The notes: generated by a model not told the origin, from the sequence alone. A stretch of 64,000 nt of DNA from Verrucomicrobiota bacterium (GCA_029560585.1 JAKQKQ010000189.1:62001-126000), one strand, 5' to 3'. Positions 42,982 through 50,709 are shown, numbered from the stretch's first letter. Made by a program: numbers and translations.

Positions 42982-43178
42982 TGGCCGCTAACCTCGATAT
43001 CAATGAGTTTCTCCGCCTCTGTCATCCCCTTCTGGTGGACCTTCTTCAAGATCTTGATGTCCGCTTCCGACAGGCCCTTGACGTGCTTGAGCACAACATC
43101 AAAGTCCTTGCGAAACGCCTTGGCGTTGTCGCCTTTCATGATCCAATCCAACGCTTGTTCCAAACTCTTACTGGGCAT
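42954..43178 (-). CDS. Putative RiPP precursor peptide (74 aa)
   Basis: Strong ribosome site AAAAGGAGCC 7 nt before ATG. The leader-like N-terminal 60 residues are helical and charged (MPSKSLEQALDWIMKG, then AFRKDFDVVLKHVKGLSEAD, then LKKVHQKGMTEAEKL), similar in style to Nif11 or Franean1_4349-type leaders (long helical leader with a GLS motif), though not an assigned member. The C-terminus SGQRSYGWENK is short, aromatic and Gly-containing, as for a core. It is encoded immediately before three radical SAM enzymes, an exporter and a protease. A W-E-N triplet fits the aromatic-x-Asn pattern of radical SAM cyclophane peptides. Confidence 0.72.
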   Translation of the reverse strand: MPSKSLEQALDWIMKGDNAKAFRKDFDVVLKHVKGLSEADIKILKKVHQKGMTEAEKLIDIEVSGQRSYGWENK

Positions 43179-43386
43179 AATTCAGGCTCCTTTTCTCGAT
43201 ATTCTGCGCTTGATGAGATTCTCTAAAAGGAATCACTTTTCCGATGGCACGAACCCGTGCCGGTCGAGCCGTCACCAGGCGCATACTGCCGACAAAGAGG
43301 CTGCTGGGACCAGGCAAGGGAGGCAAGCGTAAAGAGAATGCGCCACGCCCATGTCGTTCGGACCCCTCGCCGGTTCGTTTCAGGAC

Positions 43387-44451
43387 TCAGGCAGCCTCTT
43401 GCTCGGATACTCCCCGACGACGGGCCTGGAGGGCGGACGTCTTCGCCTGATCGGTATGTCCCAAGGCCTTGTGAACGCGCGCGAGTTCGAGCCATGCGTC
43501 GGCGAACATGGGCCAGTGCCTCGTCAAATCCTCATAGTACAGAAGAGCGATTTCCTTCTGGTCCCGCTCGGCCATGGCCTGACCGGCATGGTAGAGGGCG
43601 GCGGGATTCTTGGGGTCGATGTTGAGGACGTGCTCGCAGAGGCGGAGTGCCTCATCGGTGATCCGGTCGTTCGCTTGGGCGGCCTGATAAACCTGCCAGC
43701 AGGCGTGGACCCAGAGATCGAAAGTATTGCGGGCCAGGGCCTGGTGCGCCATGCGCTCGAAGCCTTGCAGCAACTCAGGTTCGAGGCGCTTTCCCATGTT
43801 CATAAAGCACTCGGCCACCTCGTGAACACCGATGGGAACCACGACGCCTTTCATCGGGACGATCCGCCGGGGTTCGAAGAGCAGGTTGCGAATGCGGCGA
43901 TTGATCTGCTTGAAGGCCGGGTCCGACACGAAGACCTGGTAGCGCTCCCCCTCGCGCGAAGCGGATTCGACGCGCTTGCCCACGTTGAGGGCGAAACCGC
44001 ACAACGCGAATCGACCGCCGGTGCGGCGGGCCCAGACCTGTCCGAAATTGATCCCCGCCGCCAGCCCAGTGCTGGAAAGGGCGGAATTGAGACGGGCCGT
44101 ATTCATGGGCGAACCAAGCCATCCGCACTTGAGGGCCACCGCCAGGCAGATCAGGAGATAGACGTCGTTGGGCGGGTTGTCGGTGTGGAGAAACACCACC
44201 ATTTCGTCGCCGACGATCTGGACGCTGTAATCGAGATGCTCCGTCTTGGAAAAGGTCTCGAAGAAGAAGCGGGTCTGCCGCAGGCACAGGTCATGAAACG
44301 CCTGCACGTATTCGGCGTATTCCCGGAGCCCCATCACGCTCGCGAAATCGCTGGAGCTGATCAGGTCCATGAACAGCACCGAGACCTGCAGAGGACCGGA
44401 CTCGCCCTCTTTCCACTCTGCGGGTGGCTTGCAGACGGGTTCGGGGGACAT
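43387..44451 (-). CDS. Class III adenylate/guanylate cyclase with TPR-like tail
   Basis: 354 residues, soluble. The cyclase homology domain covers about 18-215: VSVLFMDLISSSDFASV (first metal Asp), VQIVGDEMVVFLH (second Asp within the GDE motif), AAGINFGQVWARRTGGRFAL and ALNVGKRVESASREG. The C-terminal third is helical TPR-like (LCEHVLNIDPKNPAALYHAG, then LTRHWPMFADAWLELARVHK). It starts 3 bp after the lipoprotein gene and lies upstream of the precursor. It may set a cyclic-nucleotide signal sensed by the GAF protein of the same operon; no experimental basis in the sequence. Confidence 0.88.
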   Translation of the reverse strand: MSPEPVCKPPAEWKEGESGPLQVSVLFMDLISSSDFASVMGLREYAEYVQAFHDLCLRQTRFFFETFSKTEHLDYSVQIVGDEMVVFLHTDNPPNDVYLLICLAVALKCGWLGSPMNTARLNSALSSTGLAAGINFGQVWARRTGGRFALCGFALNVGKRVESASREGERYQVFVSDPAFKQINRRIRNLLFEPRRIVPMKGVVVPIGVHEVAECFMNMGKRLEPELLQGFERMAHQALARNTFDLWVHACWQVYQAAQANDRITDEALRLCEHVLNIDPKNPAALYHAGQAMAERDQKEIALLYYEDLTRHWPMFADAWLELARVHKALGHTDQAKTSALQARRRGVSEQEAA

Positions 44452-44454
44452 GTG

Positions 44455-44760
44455 CTACTTGTTAAGCTCCAGAGGATCTGGAACGGCACTCTGGGACTCG
44501 GGACGCCGTTCCGCCCGACGAGGGGCGGCCTCCCGCATGCTGGATGCATCATCCATCTGCCGCCTGGACTCCATCTCAAACCCCTCGGGCTGGCGAATCT
44601 GATTGGTGGGCGCCAGAGCCGGGGCGGAAGCGGTTGGCGGATTGGCGGCACCCGGCGCGGGTTTCTCACCACCGCAGCCGGTCACTAGAACCAGCGCGCA
44701 GCAAGCAATGATCCTGGGAATGGCAACTGATCTCCATCCCTCGGAGAAGAAACATCTCAT
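44455..44760 (-). CDS. Small lipoprotein
   Basis: 101 residues. The signal peptide has the lipobox LVTGC (IIACCALVLVTGCGG) and is followed by an Ala/Pro-rich spacer (APGAANPPTASAPALAP) and a charged tail (ESRRQMDDASSMREAAPRRA). No family is recognised. First gene of the leftward RiPP-like operon, only 3 bp before the cyclase. Confidence 0.75.
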   Translation of the reverse strand: MRCFFSEGWRSVAIPRIIACCALVLVTGCGGEKPAPGAANPPTASAPALAPTNQIRQPEGFEMESRRQMDDASSMREAAPRRAERRPESQSAVPDPLELNK

Positions 44761-44850
44761 AATGCAACGATCCTATCAGCCTAAACAGAAACTCGCAACG
44801 TCCGCTTTCTACAAGGTCCGTGACCGCGTCGCCACCCAGACGGAAATCGA

Positions 44851-44877
44851 ACGTACGGGCGCGCTTGCGCGCGATTC
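44851..44877. repeat. Single REP-like palindrome
   Basis: ACGTACGGGCGCGCTTGCGCGCGATTC resembles the REP units at 945 and 63473 but is a lone, partly degraded unit inside island 2. Confidence 0.6.
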
Positions 44878-44907
44878 ATAGATTTTCGGAAACGCTGATT
44901 GGCCTGT

Positions 44908-45093
44908 CTAAACCGCCACCGTCAGGGTCCGTTCCTTGTACTCGGCCATAGCCCGATCGAGGAACGCATCCAGCGACATCTGGCCCTCGTCGCCCTTCTG
45001 GCGAGACCTCAGCGACACCGTGCCGAACGCCGCCTCCTGTTTCCCGACGACCAGGCCATGGGCGTTCCGCGTCCAGCAAACCTGTTTCGCCAA
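44908..45093 (-). pseudogene. thrS: Threonyl-tRNA synthetase C-terminal fragment
   Basis: About 50 codons (LVVGKQEAAFGTVSLRSRQK, GDEGQMSLDAFLDRAMAEYK) match the end of the anticodon-binding domain of ThrRS. Everything upstream of about residue 10 is unrelated. The fragment is intriguing because the island sits in a tRNA-Thr gene, but it cannot be functional. Confidence 0.75.
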
Positions 45094-45252
45094 CGAATCT
45101 TGTGGATTGCTGTTGTCGAGCCGCTATCCTGCACCCGTGATCGGCGCTTTGGCCGTCTGCCCACTTTGCGGTAGCCGTGGTCTCACGGGAGTCGTGGGGC
45201 TATCCCACCTAGCCGAGGGTGGACGATGCGTGGTCCCTTTGAAAGGACATGG

Positions 45253-45609
45253 ATGAGGTCGTTCGTGCTGATGATATTTCTTGCCTGCGGGGCCGCGCCT
45301 GTGGCTGCGGGTCTCTCCCCGCTCCCGGAGGGCGAACTGGAACCGATCCACCTCTTCAAGATTACCAACGGCGTGGTGAGCATCGGCGTTGCAACCACGG
45401 GCTACACGAACGAGAAGTCCTTCCGGATCGACGTCTCCCGAGCCCCGAATGGGAGGGTGTACACGCTGAAGATTGTTCGAACCCAGCGAGACGAGGGCAA
45501 GGCTATGCCGGGGCCCATCGTCCTAAACTACAGACTGCAGGACCTGAAGATCGATCCACGGTTTGTCGTCAAGGTCGAGAATCCCTTTTGTGAGGAGGAA
45601 CCGTGGTGA
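45253..45609 (+). CDS. Secreted hypothetical protein, first gene of a three-gene operon
   Basis: 118 residues from ATG 45253 (AAAGGA at 6-7 nt spacing; an ATG at 45226 is less well placed). The signal peptide is SFVLMIFLACGAAPVAAG. The mature part is beta-rich (IHLFKITNGVVSIGVATTGY, VYTLKIVRTQRDEG, LQDLKIDPRFVVKVENPF). No family is recognised. The stop overlaps the next start by 7 bp, so the operon is coupled. All three products are exported, suggesting a periplasmic or surface system of unknown purpose. Confidence 0.72.
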   Translation: MRSFVLMIFLACGAAPVAAGLSPLPEGELEPIHLFKITNGVVSIGVATTGYTNEKSFRIDVSRAPNGRVYTLKIVRTQRDEGKAMPGPIVLNYRLQDLKIDPRFVVKVENPFCEEEPW

Positions 45610-46154
45610 GATTGCGGCACTCGGTGTGGAGCGCGCTGCGCCTCCTGGTGGTTGCATCCGGGCTGCTGGGCGCCCGCGCGTGCCTCGCTGATGCGGGGGT
45701 CCCTAAGGAGATGGTTTCCGGGGAAGAGTTGGCCGTGCTCAAGGCCGTGGTGCCGAAGATCTGCGACGCCTCGTGCGAGATCCGAGAAAGCACGCTGCTG
45801 GGCACTCCGGTGGATCCAGCGGTGTTTCTGGGCTCGGGAACGAACGCCCCACCCGAGAGCATGGTCGCGGATTATAGGAGGAGGAGCGCGAAGCAGCTCA
45901 AGATACCCGATGGCGCATTTTCGGCTGTGCGGCGGAAGCCGTACTTTCCTCCGAATGAGAAGGGGAGAAGTTGCCAGCTGTCACGTCCGGGCATCGACGC
46001 GGAGGGGCAGCGGGCGATGGTGATTGTGAAACTGGTCGAATCCCTCCCGAAGGACGTCATCAGCGAAGGTAAATGTGTATTGCTGCAAATGAAGGACGGG
46101 GCCTGGGTGGTCGAGAGGACCGTGAGCGCGTGGCCCCCGATGCTGGCACACTGA
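45603..46154 (+). CDS. Secreted hypothetical protein, second gene of the operon
   Basis: 183 residues from a GTG (45603) preceded by GAGGAGGA. The signal peptide region is SALRLLVVASGLLGARACLA. The mature protein has two Cys near ICDASCEIRES, a Lys/Arg-rich centre (YRRRSAKQLKIPDGAF) and a beta-rich end (AMVIVKLVESLPKD, KCVLLQMKDGAWVVERTV). The end resembles small NTF2-like or lumicyst-type domains only superficially; no family is assigned. It is 3 bp upstream of the third gene. Confidence 0.7.
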   Translation: MVRLRHSVWSALRLLVVASGLLGARACLADAGVPKEMVSGEELAVLKAVVPKICDASCEIRESTLLGTPVDPAVFLGSGTNAPPESMVADYRRRSAKQLKIPDGAFSAVRRKPYFPPNEKGRSCQLSRPGIDAEGQRAMVIVKLVESLPKDVISEGKCVLLQMKDGAWVVERTVSAWPPMLAH

Positions 46155-46157
46155 TCC

Positions 46158-47057
46158 ATGCCCCACACCATAAGGCACCTATTGAAGTCCTGTGCGGTGG
46201 CCATCGCATCAGCGATCGTTGGCGCCGGGGCGGCGGCAGCGCAGGGCGTAGCCGACGCCGTGACAATCGACGTCACGAAGCCGGGCACCTACCGATCGGG
46301 GCCATGGGAGTATCGGCTGATGATCACGTCGCCCGGCAGCAAGAGCGAAGGGTCGGTTGGCATGCTGTCCTTCGCTGGCAAACGGTTGGAAGGGGCCGCG
46401 CCTGGAGACTATTACCGCACCCCATGGGGTGTCATTAAGTGGATCGGCGACTCCGGCCGGTTATGGGGCGCTCACGGGTGGATGCGGCTCGAGCCCGGAA
46501 CCACGCCCGGCGTCGGGCGCGAGTTGTCGTTGCCTTCGTCGGGCGCGGGAAGCACCGCTGGCCATGCGCCGCAGACCACCAACGGCGAGGACGTAGCGCA
46601 CTACTACGGCACGTCCGATGCGTTTTCGCCCGACGGAAGAATCCCATACAACAATTGGAACGTGCTCCTGAAGCGGACCATTTCGGACGGGGGACGTGTC
46701 GTGGTCGAGACGTGGACCCGGCCCGCCCCTTCGCCTTCCATGGCTCCGGAGGTGCGTACCTTGCGATTGACGCGGCGGGCGGGGTCGCTGGTGTACGATG
46801 CCTCGGACGATAAGTCGACATGCGTTGGCACGGTGACGTTCACGAGCGCCGTTTTGGATGCGTGGACCTATGATCTCGATTATGGCACGGACAGGAAGGT
46901 GACCGGCACAGGGCGGATCACCGCCGCAGGGGTGAGTGTGGCCAAAGCTGTGCAGGGCCCGCGCTCCATGCGCGTCATAGAAGAACTGCGACCCGTCAGC
47001 CAGCAAATGTACGAATATCAACAGGCATTGATGCGACCCCCAAAGTGGGCCGAGTAG
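46158..47057 (+). CDS. Secreted hypothetical protein, third gene of the operon
   Basis: 299 residues. The signal peptide is SCAVAIASAIVGAGAAAAQG. Beta-rich mature domain: AVTIDVTKPGTYRSGPWEYR, YYRTPWGVIKWIGDSGRLWG, GWMRLEPGTTPGVGRELSLP and a C-terminal repeat of strands (VGTVTFTSAVLDAWTYDLDY, GTGRITAAGVSVAK). No family is recognised. The start lies 3 nt after the previous stop. The operon is on the plus strand, opposite to the RiPP-like operon, and is not clearly related to it. Confidence 0.72.
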   Translation: MPHTIRHLLKSCAVAIASAIVGAGAAAAQGVADAVTIDVTKPGTYRSGPWEYRLMITSPGSKSEGSVGMLSFAGKRLEGAAPGDYYRTPWGVIKWIGDSGRLWGAHGWMRLEPGTTPGVGRELSLPSSGAGSTAGHAPQTTNGEDVAHYYGTSDAFSPDGRIPYNNWNVLLKRTISDGGRVVVETWTRPAPSPSMAPEVRTLRLTRRAGSLVYDASDDKSTCVGTVTFTSAVLDAWTYDLDYGTDRKVTGTGRITAAGVSVAKAVQGPRSMRVIEELRPVSQQMYEYQQALMRPPKWAE

Positions 47058-47306
47058 CGCTGGCGGATGGGGCGCGATCGACCCCAAGGCCGTGGAATCT
47101 CATTTCCCGATATCTCGGGTTCAGGTTTAAAGGTGGGATTCCCGTGTCTGAACGAGTCGACCACATCGCGAAGGTCGTGGGCGATTTTCGCAATACTCAT
47201 ACTGGGGCCGGATCACGGGTTTTGCATGACCCCCGGTACACTTGCGGCGATCCCGTTGCCTTGGGGACCTGACCGGGACCTGTCGCCACATGGCGACAGA
47301 GTTCCG

Positions 47307-47430
47307 TCACCCCGCCTTCCGCATCGGGATGACGTTGCGCGCGCGCTTCGGTGGCCGGATGCCAAACCAGGCCTCGGCGTCCTGCTTGGTCACGTCGTGG
47401 CGAGCGTAGTGGCAGAAAGTGGTGTCGGCA
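47307..47430 (-). pseudogene. Tyrosine integrase C-terminal remnant (tail 1)
   Basis: FCHYARHDVTKQDAEAWFGI followed by RARNVIPMRKAG is nearly the same as the end of the integrase pseudogene at 55446 (FHHYAHRDVTKQDAEAWFGV, RARNVILMRKAG). The Tyr of the active site is in the FCHYA part. Upstream homology fades out. It marks the former right end of an older insertion. Confidence 0.8.
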
Positions 47431-47576
47431 TGCTGAACGAGACTCTGGGCCATCATAGGCCACCTTGGCTTGGCCGGATGTCGACGAATTGTTTTGCTGA
47501 CAATTGCTGACAAAATTTCTTCGCGATGGCGCGAGTTCGTGCGCGATGGCCTTAAGTGGCATCTCGCGTAAGCCAA

Positions 47577-47930
47577 GGGATTTCCACGGGGCTCATAATC
47601 CCGCTCGACAGGCGGGAAGTCGAAGCCAACTTTCCATCCGCCGGCAACGACGAGGGCTTGTCGCCCCTACCCGACCAACATGCATCGACCCGCGTCCGAC
47701 CCCAACCGCCACCTTAGAGCAGAAATCAGGCGCCAAAAATCGTCGCTAAGATCGTTCAATCAGCCGTTCTCCGCGCGCAACTTATTATCACTGCATTGCA
47801 TCCTGTGGTCCGACCCGTTTGACCAGTATTCTGCAGCTTGATCAAGCCGTTTTCCCCTGAAACCCTGTGTTTGTCCTTGTTTGCTGGAGTGGAGGGCCGA
47901 ATTCATCGGTTTGAGGCGTAGCATCGCCAG
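47577..47930. other. 354-bp gap without a recognised gene
   Basis: Follows the integrase tail; moderately AT-richer than its surroundings. No ORF, hairpin or repeat stands out. The leftward radical SAM gene ends at its right edge. Confidence 0.5.
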
Positions 47931-49757
47931 CTACCAGCGGGCAGCCCTCGCAGCAGGTGCAATGCAATCCACGCCTGTTACCAGGCTGACAAGTCGGCCG
48001 CCAATGACAGCCACCAGTTGACGGGCCACTAAAGTGCGAAGCGTCTCAAGGCGAATGGCGCCTGCCAGTTGCGCCCATGTCTTGCGCCGCACAGGCCGGA
48101 TCAGCTCCACCAGCAGGCTGGTTTCGGATTCTGAAAGGGAGTGAACGACTTTCTTCGCGACCGACCGGGTGTCCATGACGATGGCACTCCCATCGGGAAG
48201 ATTCACAAGGGAGAGAATCGGTGCTTGGTCCGAGGACCAGGACCCGCGCCAACGGTTCACTGCCTCCGTGAGCTCAGATCGCAGCCCGTTCTCAGTGGAC
48301 GGAAGATCGAAATCGGCCTCATAGTGAGTCGCCAGTCGCCCGATGTCTGCGTGCGCTGGGAAGATATGCGAATAAGAACTTGAGGCTCGAAGGTGACACT
48401 CGGGGGTTCTCTTGGATAACCCAAAAAGAGGGCTGAATCGCTCAACGGTTACCCGTCCGATACCCATCGGAGGCCACAAATGATGAATCAGAGGGAAGAT
48501 CCGTATCATCTGCTCATAATCCTCGGCTTTCTCCCCCGGTATGCCGTAGAGCAGCCCCCAGCCCGCTCGAAGACCAACCGTCACACAGTCCCGCAGGAAC
48601 CGAACGTTGTCTGCTGCGGTGGTGCCCTTGTTGAGCAGAAGCAACAGAGCGTCCGAGAGGCTTTCGATGCCCGGGCCGACAGAGTAACAGCCCCCCTTGC
48701 GCAACTGGGACAACTCCTCGAACGAAAGAGTCGCTCGGACACAACAGTCGAGTTTGACCGTGTTGCCGGCTTGGGCCAGGTGTTTGAAGAGCGGCCCCGT
48801 CTGCTTGGAAAGGCTGGTCGCCGTAGCCATCACACTCCTCATGGGATATCGCTCCTGCAACCATACCAGTTCGCGCCCAACCCGTTCCGGGGACTTGGCG
48901 CGGAACGTCGTGTCCGGACCATTCAATCCGCAGAAGAGACACGGCTGGTTCTCACCCCACCAGCATCCCCGCGAAAACTCCATCGGTAATTGGGTCTGGC
49001 TGCAGTCGAGCCCAAGGGAGGCGGCTTGTTCATAGTAATCATCGTGGTTTGGATATGGAATCGAGTCCAAGTGTTGGACAAGATTCGCGACCATGACGCC
49101 CCGAGCCTTCCTGCGGCCATGCAGCACGTCATCGCAGAACTGCGGAAACTCAAGGTCGCCCTCCCCTGAGAAAACAAAGTCGACATCCGGCGTAATTTCA
49201 AGCAGAGCTGCTCCCATGGGCAGAACACATGCCGATCCGCCAAGAACCGTGACGATGGAGGGGCACGCCGCCTTGAGAGAGCGGCAGAGTGCCAGCGACG
49301 ACAAGACCTGCTCGAAGGTTATGCTGAACCCCACAATGGACGGACGTAAACGTACGGCCTGGGCAACCACATCTTCCAAGAATGAAGGAACCATTCTCTC
49401 CACCGCCTTGTACTCGGCGAATGAAATCTGAGTCGTCCGGTTGGCCGTCTTCAGCGATCCAGCGGCTTCCAGCAACGCCCCATACTCCTCCGCACCAGTG
49501 GGATGTTCGAACGCGTGGCGCGAGAAAAGCCGCTCGCCAGCAAGCAACTTGGGCGGCAGGAAGCAAAGGGTTTCATAGATCGGCCAGCCGAGCCTGGATC
49601 CAAAAACGAGATTGGCGTAAAAAACGTGGGTTCTAATGCCCCGTTGGCTGCAGGCCGCCCGGAGCGTGCTGGCGGCGATGCACGGAATCTTGGTCGATGC
49701 GAACGGAGGAACGACCAAAAGGACGTCGACCGGTCCACTCTCGCGAGGCTCTTTCAC
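47931..49757 (-). CDS. RiPP maturation radical SAM enzyme (rSAM_ocin_1-like, B12-binding N-terminus)
   Basis: 608 residues from a GTG at 49757. The N-terminal B12-binding-like domain (VDVLLVVPPFASTKIPCIAA, then VGFSITFEQVLSS, VLGGSACVLP) precedes the hallmark SRGCWWGENQPCLFCGLNGP with FRAKSPERVGREL, which is characteristic of the family named RiPP maturation radical SAM protein 1. Note the longer C-x7-C-x2-C spacing in this motif compared with the other three radical SAM enzymes of the island. The start overlaps the stop of a 38-codon ORF as GTGA. It lies 3 kb from the main RiPP-like operon on the same strand, so it may serve that pathway or its own small peptide. Confidence 0.88.
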   Translation of the reverse strand: MKEPRESGPVDVLLVVPPFASTKIPCIAASTLRAACSQRGIRTHVFYANLVFGSRLGWPIYETLCFLPPKLLAGERLFSRHAFEHPTGAEEYGALLEAAGSLKTANRTTQISFAEYKAVERMVPSFLEDVVAQAVRLRPSIVGFSITFEQVLSSLALCRSLKAACPSIVTVLGGSACVLPMGAALLEITPDVDFVFSGEGDLEFPQFCDDVLHGRRKARGVMVANLVQHLDSIPYPNHDDYYEQAASLGLDCSQTQLPMEFSRGCWWGENQPCLFCGLNGPDTTFRAKSPERVGRELVWLQERYPMRSVMATATSLSKQTGPLFKHLAQAGNTVKLDCCVRATLSFEELSQLRKGGCYSVGPGIESLSDALLLLLNKGTTAADNVRFLRDCVTVGLRAGWGLLYGIPGEKAEDYEQMIRIFPLIHHLWPPMGIGRVTVERFSPLFGLSKRTPECHLRASSSYSHIFPAHADIGRLATHYEADFDLPSTENGLRSELTEAVNRWRGSWSSDQAPILSLVNLPDGSAIVMDTRSVAKKVVHSLSESETSLLVELIRPVRRKTWAQLAGAIRLETLRTLVARQLVAVIGGRLVSLVTGVDCIAPAARAARW

Positions 49758-49870
49758 GACCAGAGCTTGTCCTCAACCAGCTCGTCAGTTTCAGCAGGGT
49801 TTCGGCGAACGGGTTCGAATTTCGGCATCGCTCGGCAGACAAAAAGGCTTATCTTGAGATCTTCCGCCAT
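49754..49870 (-). CDS. 38-codon ORF translationally coupled to the rSAM_ocin_1-like gene
   Basis: Reads MAEDLKISLFVCRAMPKFEP ... ETDELVEDKLWS, then a TGA that overlaps the next GTG start. The ribosome site is weak (AAAGG immediately before the ATG). One Cys and a C-terminal Trp-Ser. It could be a precursor peptide, a leader for coupling or chance. Coupling and position are the only support. Confidence 0.4.
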   Translation of the reverse strand: MAEDLKISLFVCRAMPKFEPVRRNPAETDELVEDKLWS

Positions 49871-50544
49871 GCCTTTGTAAGGGGACAACATGTTGGAATA
49901 GCGCCCCATGCAAAATTAAATCGAAACGTGCGGTGTGCGGTGGGTTTCAGTCCAATCGTGCGGCGCCGGATGGGGTTTGCATAGCGGGTAAAGGGGTTCA
50001 GGTCAATGGTAAGCGCTTTCCGAGGGGGAACGGAACCGAGTATCGGAAGCAGAAACGGCGACCTGTTTCCCTCTGAGCCCTGTGCCTGGAATGCCCAGGA
50101 GTGCCCTCAATTATTTTGCCCAGGGAGGGGGGATCGGGGGGGATGAGAGCGAAGGATGGTGCTCTGCGTAGTCCGATGGACGGAGCAGAGTTTTTTTGCT
50201 TTTCAAATCAGGCTACGGATGGCAGGCCATCCTTTCTCGAACCGCGCGGGAGCGAAGGCGATGTTCTCATCTTTCTATTTCACCATGAAAAAGAAAGTGA
50301 TGGCTGTCTCCCTGGCACGTTAATACGGGGGTCGGACCAACCGATCGGAATTTGGTTCTGACGCCCTGCCGAACGGACCCGCCCTCCTCCCGCCCTCTTG
50401 GGGGTCTGAAGCCGTCCCATCATGGGGATATCGTAGCAGACGGGCCACCGGGGGTCGAGCGGTGCTCGCCATTGCGGTGCTCGCCATCGCCCAGCGCCAC
50501 ATGCTGTACGCCCCCCTTCCCCTTCAAGAACTTCATCGCCCCGC
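49871..50544. other. 674-bp region without an intact gene
   Basis: Contains the inverted counterpart (50340-50460) of the segment at 20872-21010. The rest has no credible ORF; short runs of T and A suggest a promoter for the leftward radical SAM gene but none is assigned. Confidence 0.5.
50340..50460. repeat. Segment shared (inverted) between the two islands, copy 2
   Basis: See 20872-21010; here in opposite orientation, with GTCTGAAGCCGTCCCAT and GGATATCGTAGCAGACGG as landmarks. Confidence 0.55.
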
Positions 50545-50664
50545 AACGCCTGGTCGCTGTTCAACGCCTTCACGGCCGTCCACCGGGAGATCAATCCCCA
50601 CACCGCCCTGCGCCGCGGCGAGGCCCTCCACGGCCTCTTCGACGCGGTCGTCGGGCTGTCGTGA
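50545..50664 (+). pseudogene. C-terminal fragment of a DUF932 phage/plasmid protein
   Basis: 40 codons, NAWSLFNAFTAVHREINPHT followed by RRGEALHGLFDAVVGLS-stop, match the end of phage/plasmid-like DUF932 proteins (NAWxLFNAFTE...LHGLLD). No start or upstream homology remains. It is followed by an intrinsic terminator. Confidence 0.6.
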
Positions 50665-50673
50665 GGCAGAGAG

Positions 50674-50709
50674 AGCCCCTGCGCCTGGAAGGGCGCGGGG
50701 GCTTCCTTT
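50674..50709 (+). terminator. Intrinsic terminator after the DUF932 remnant
   Basis: The stem AGCCCCTGCGCC / GGCGCGGGGGCT (one G-T wobble) with a 6-nt loop is followed by TCCTTTA. Confidence 0.7.

Noticed and set aside
42848-43003. N-terminal extension of the B12-binding radical SAM protein
   Set aside because: The extra codons come from the duplicated block and overlap the precursor gene; the B12 domain begins after 42847.
44908-45093. Functional resistant threonyl-tRNA synthetase for self-protection
   Set aside because: Only about 50 C-terminal codons remain; catalytic and editing domains are absent.
49898-50340. Short AT-rich frames upstream of the DUF932 remnant
   Set aside because: No ribosome site, no conserved motif and unbiased third positions.
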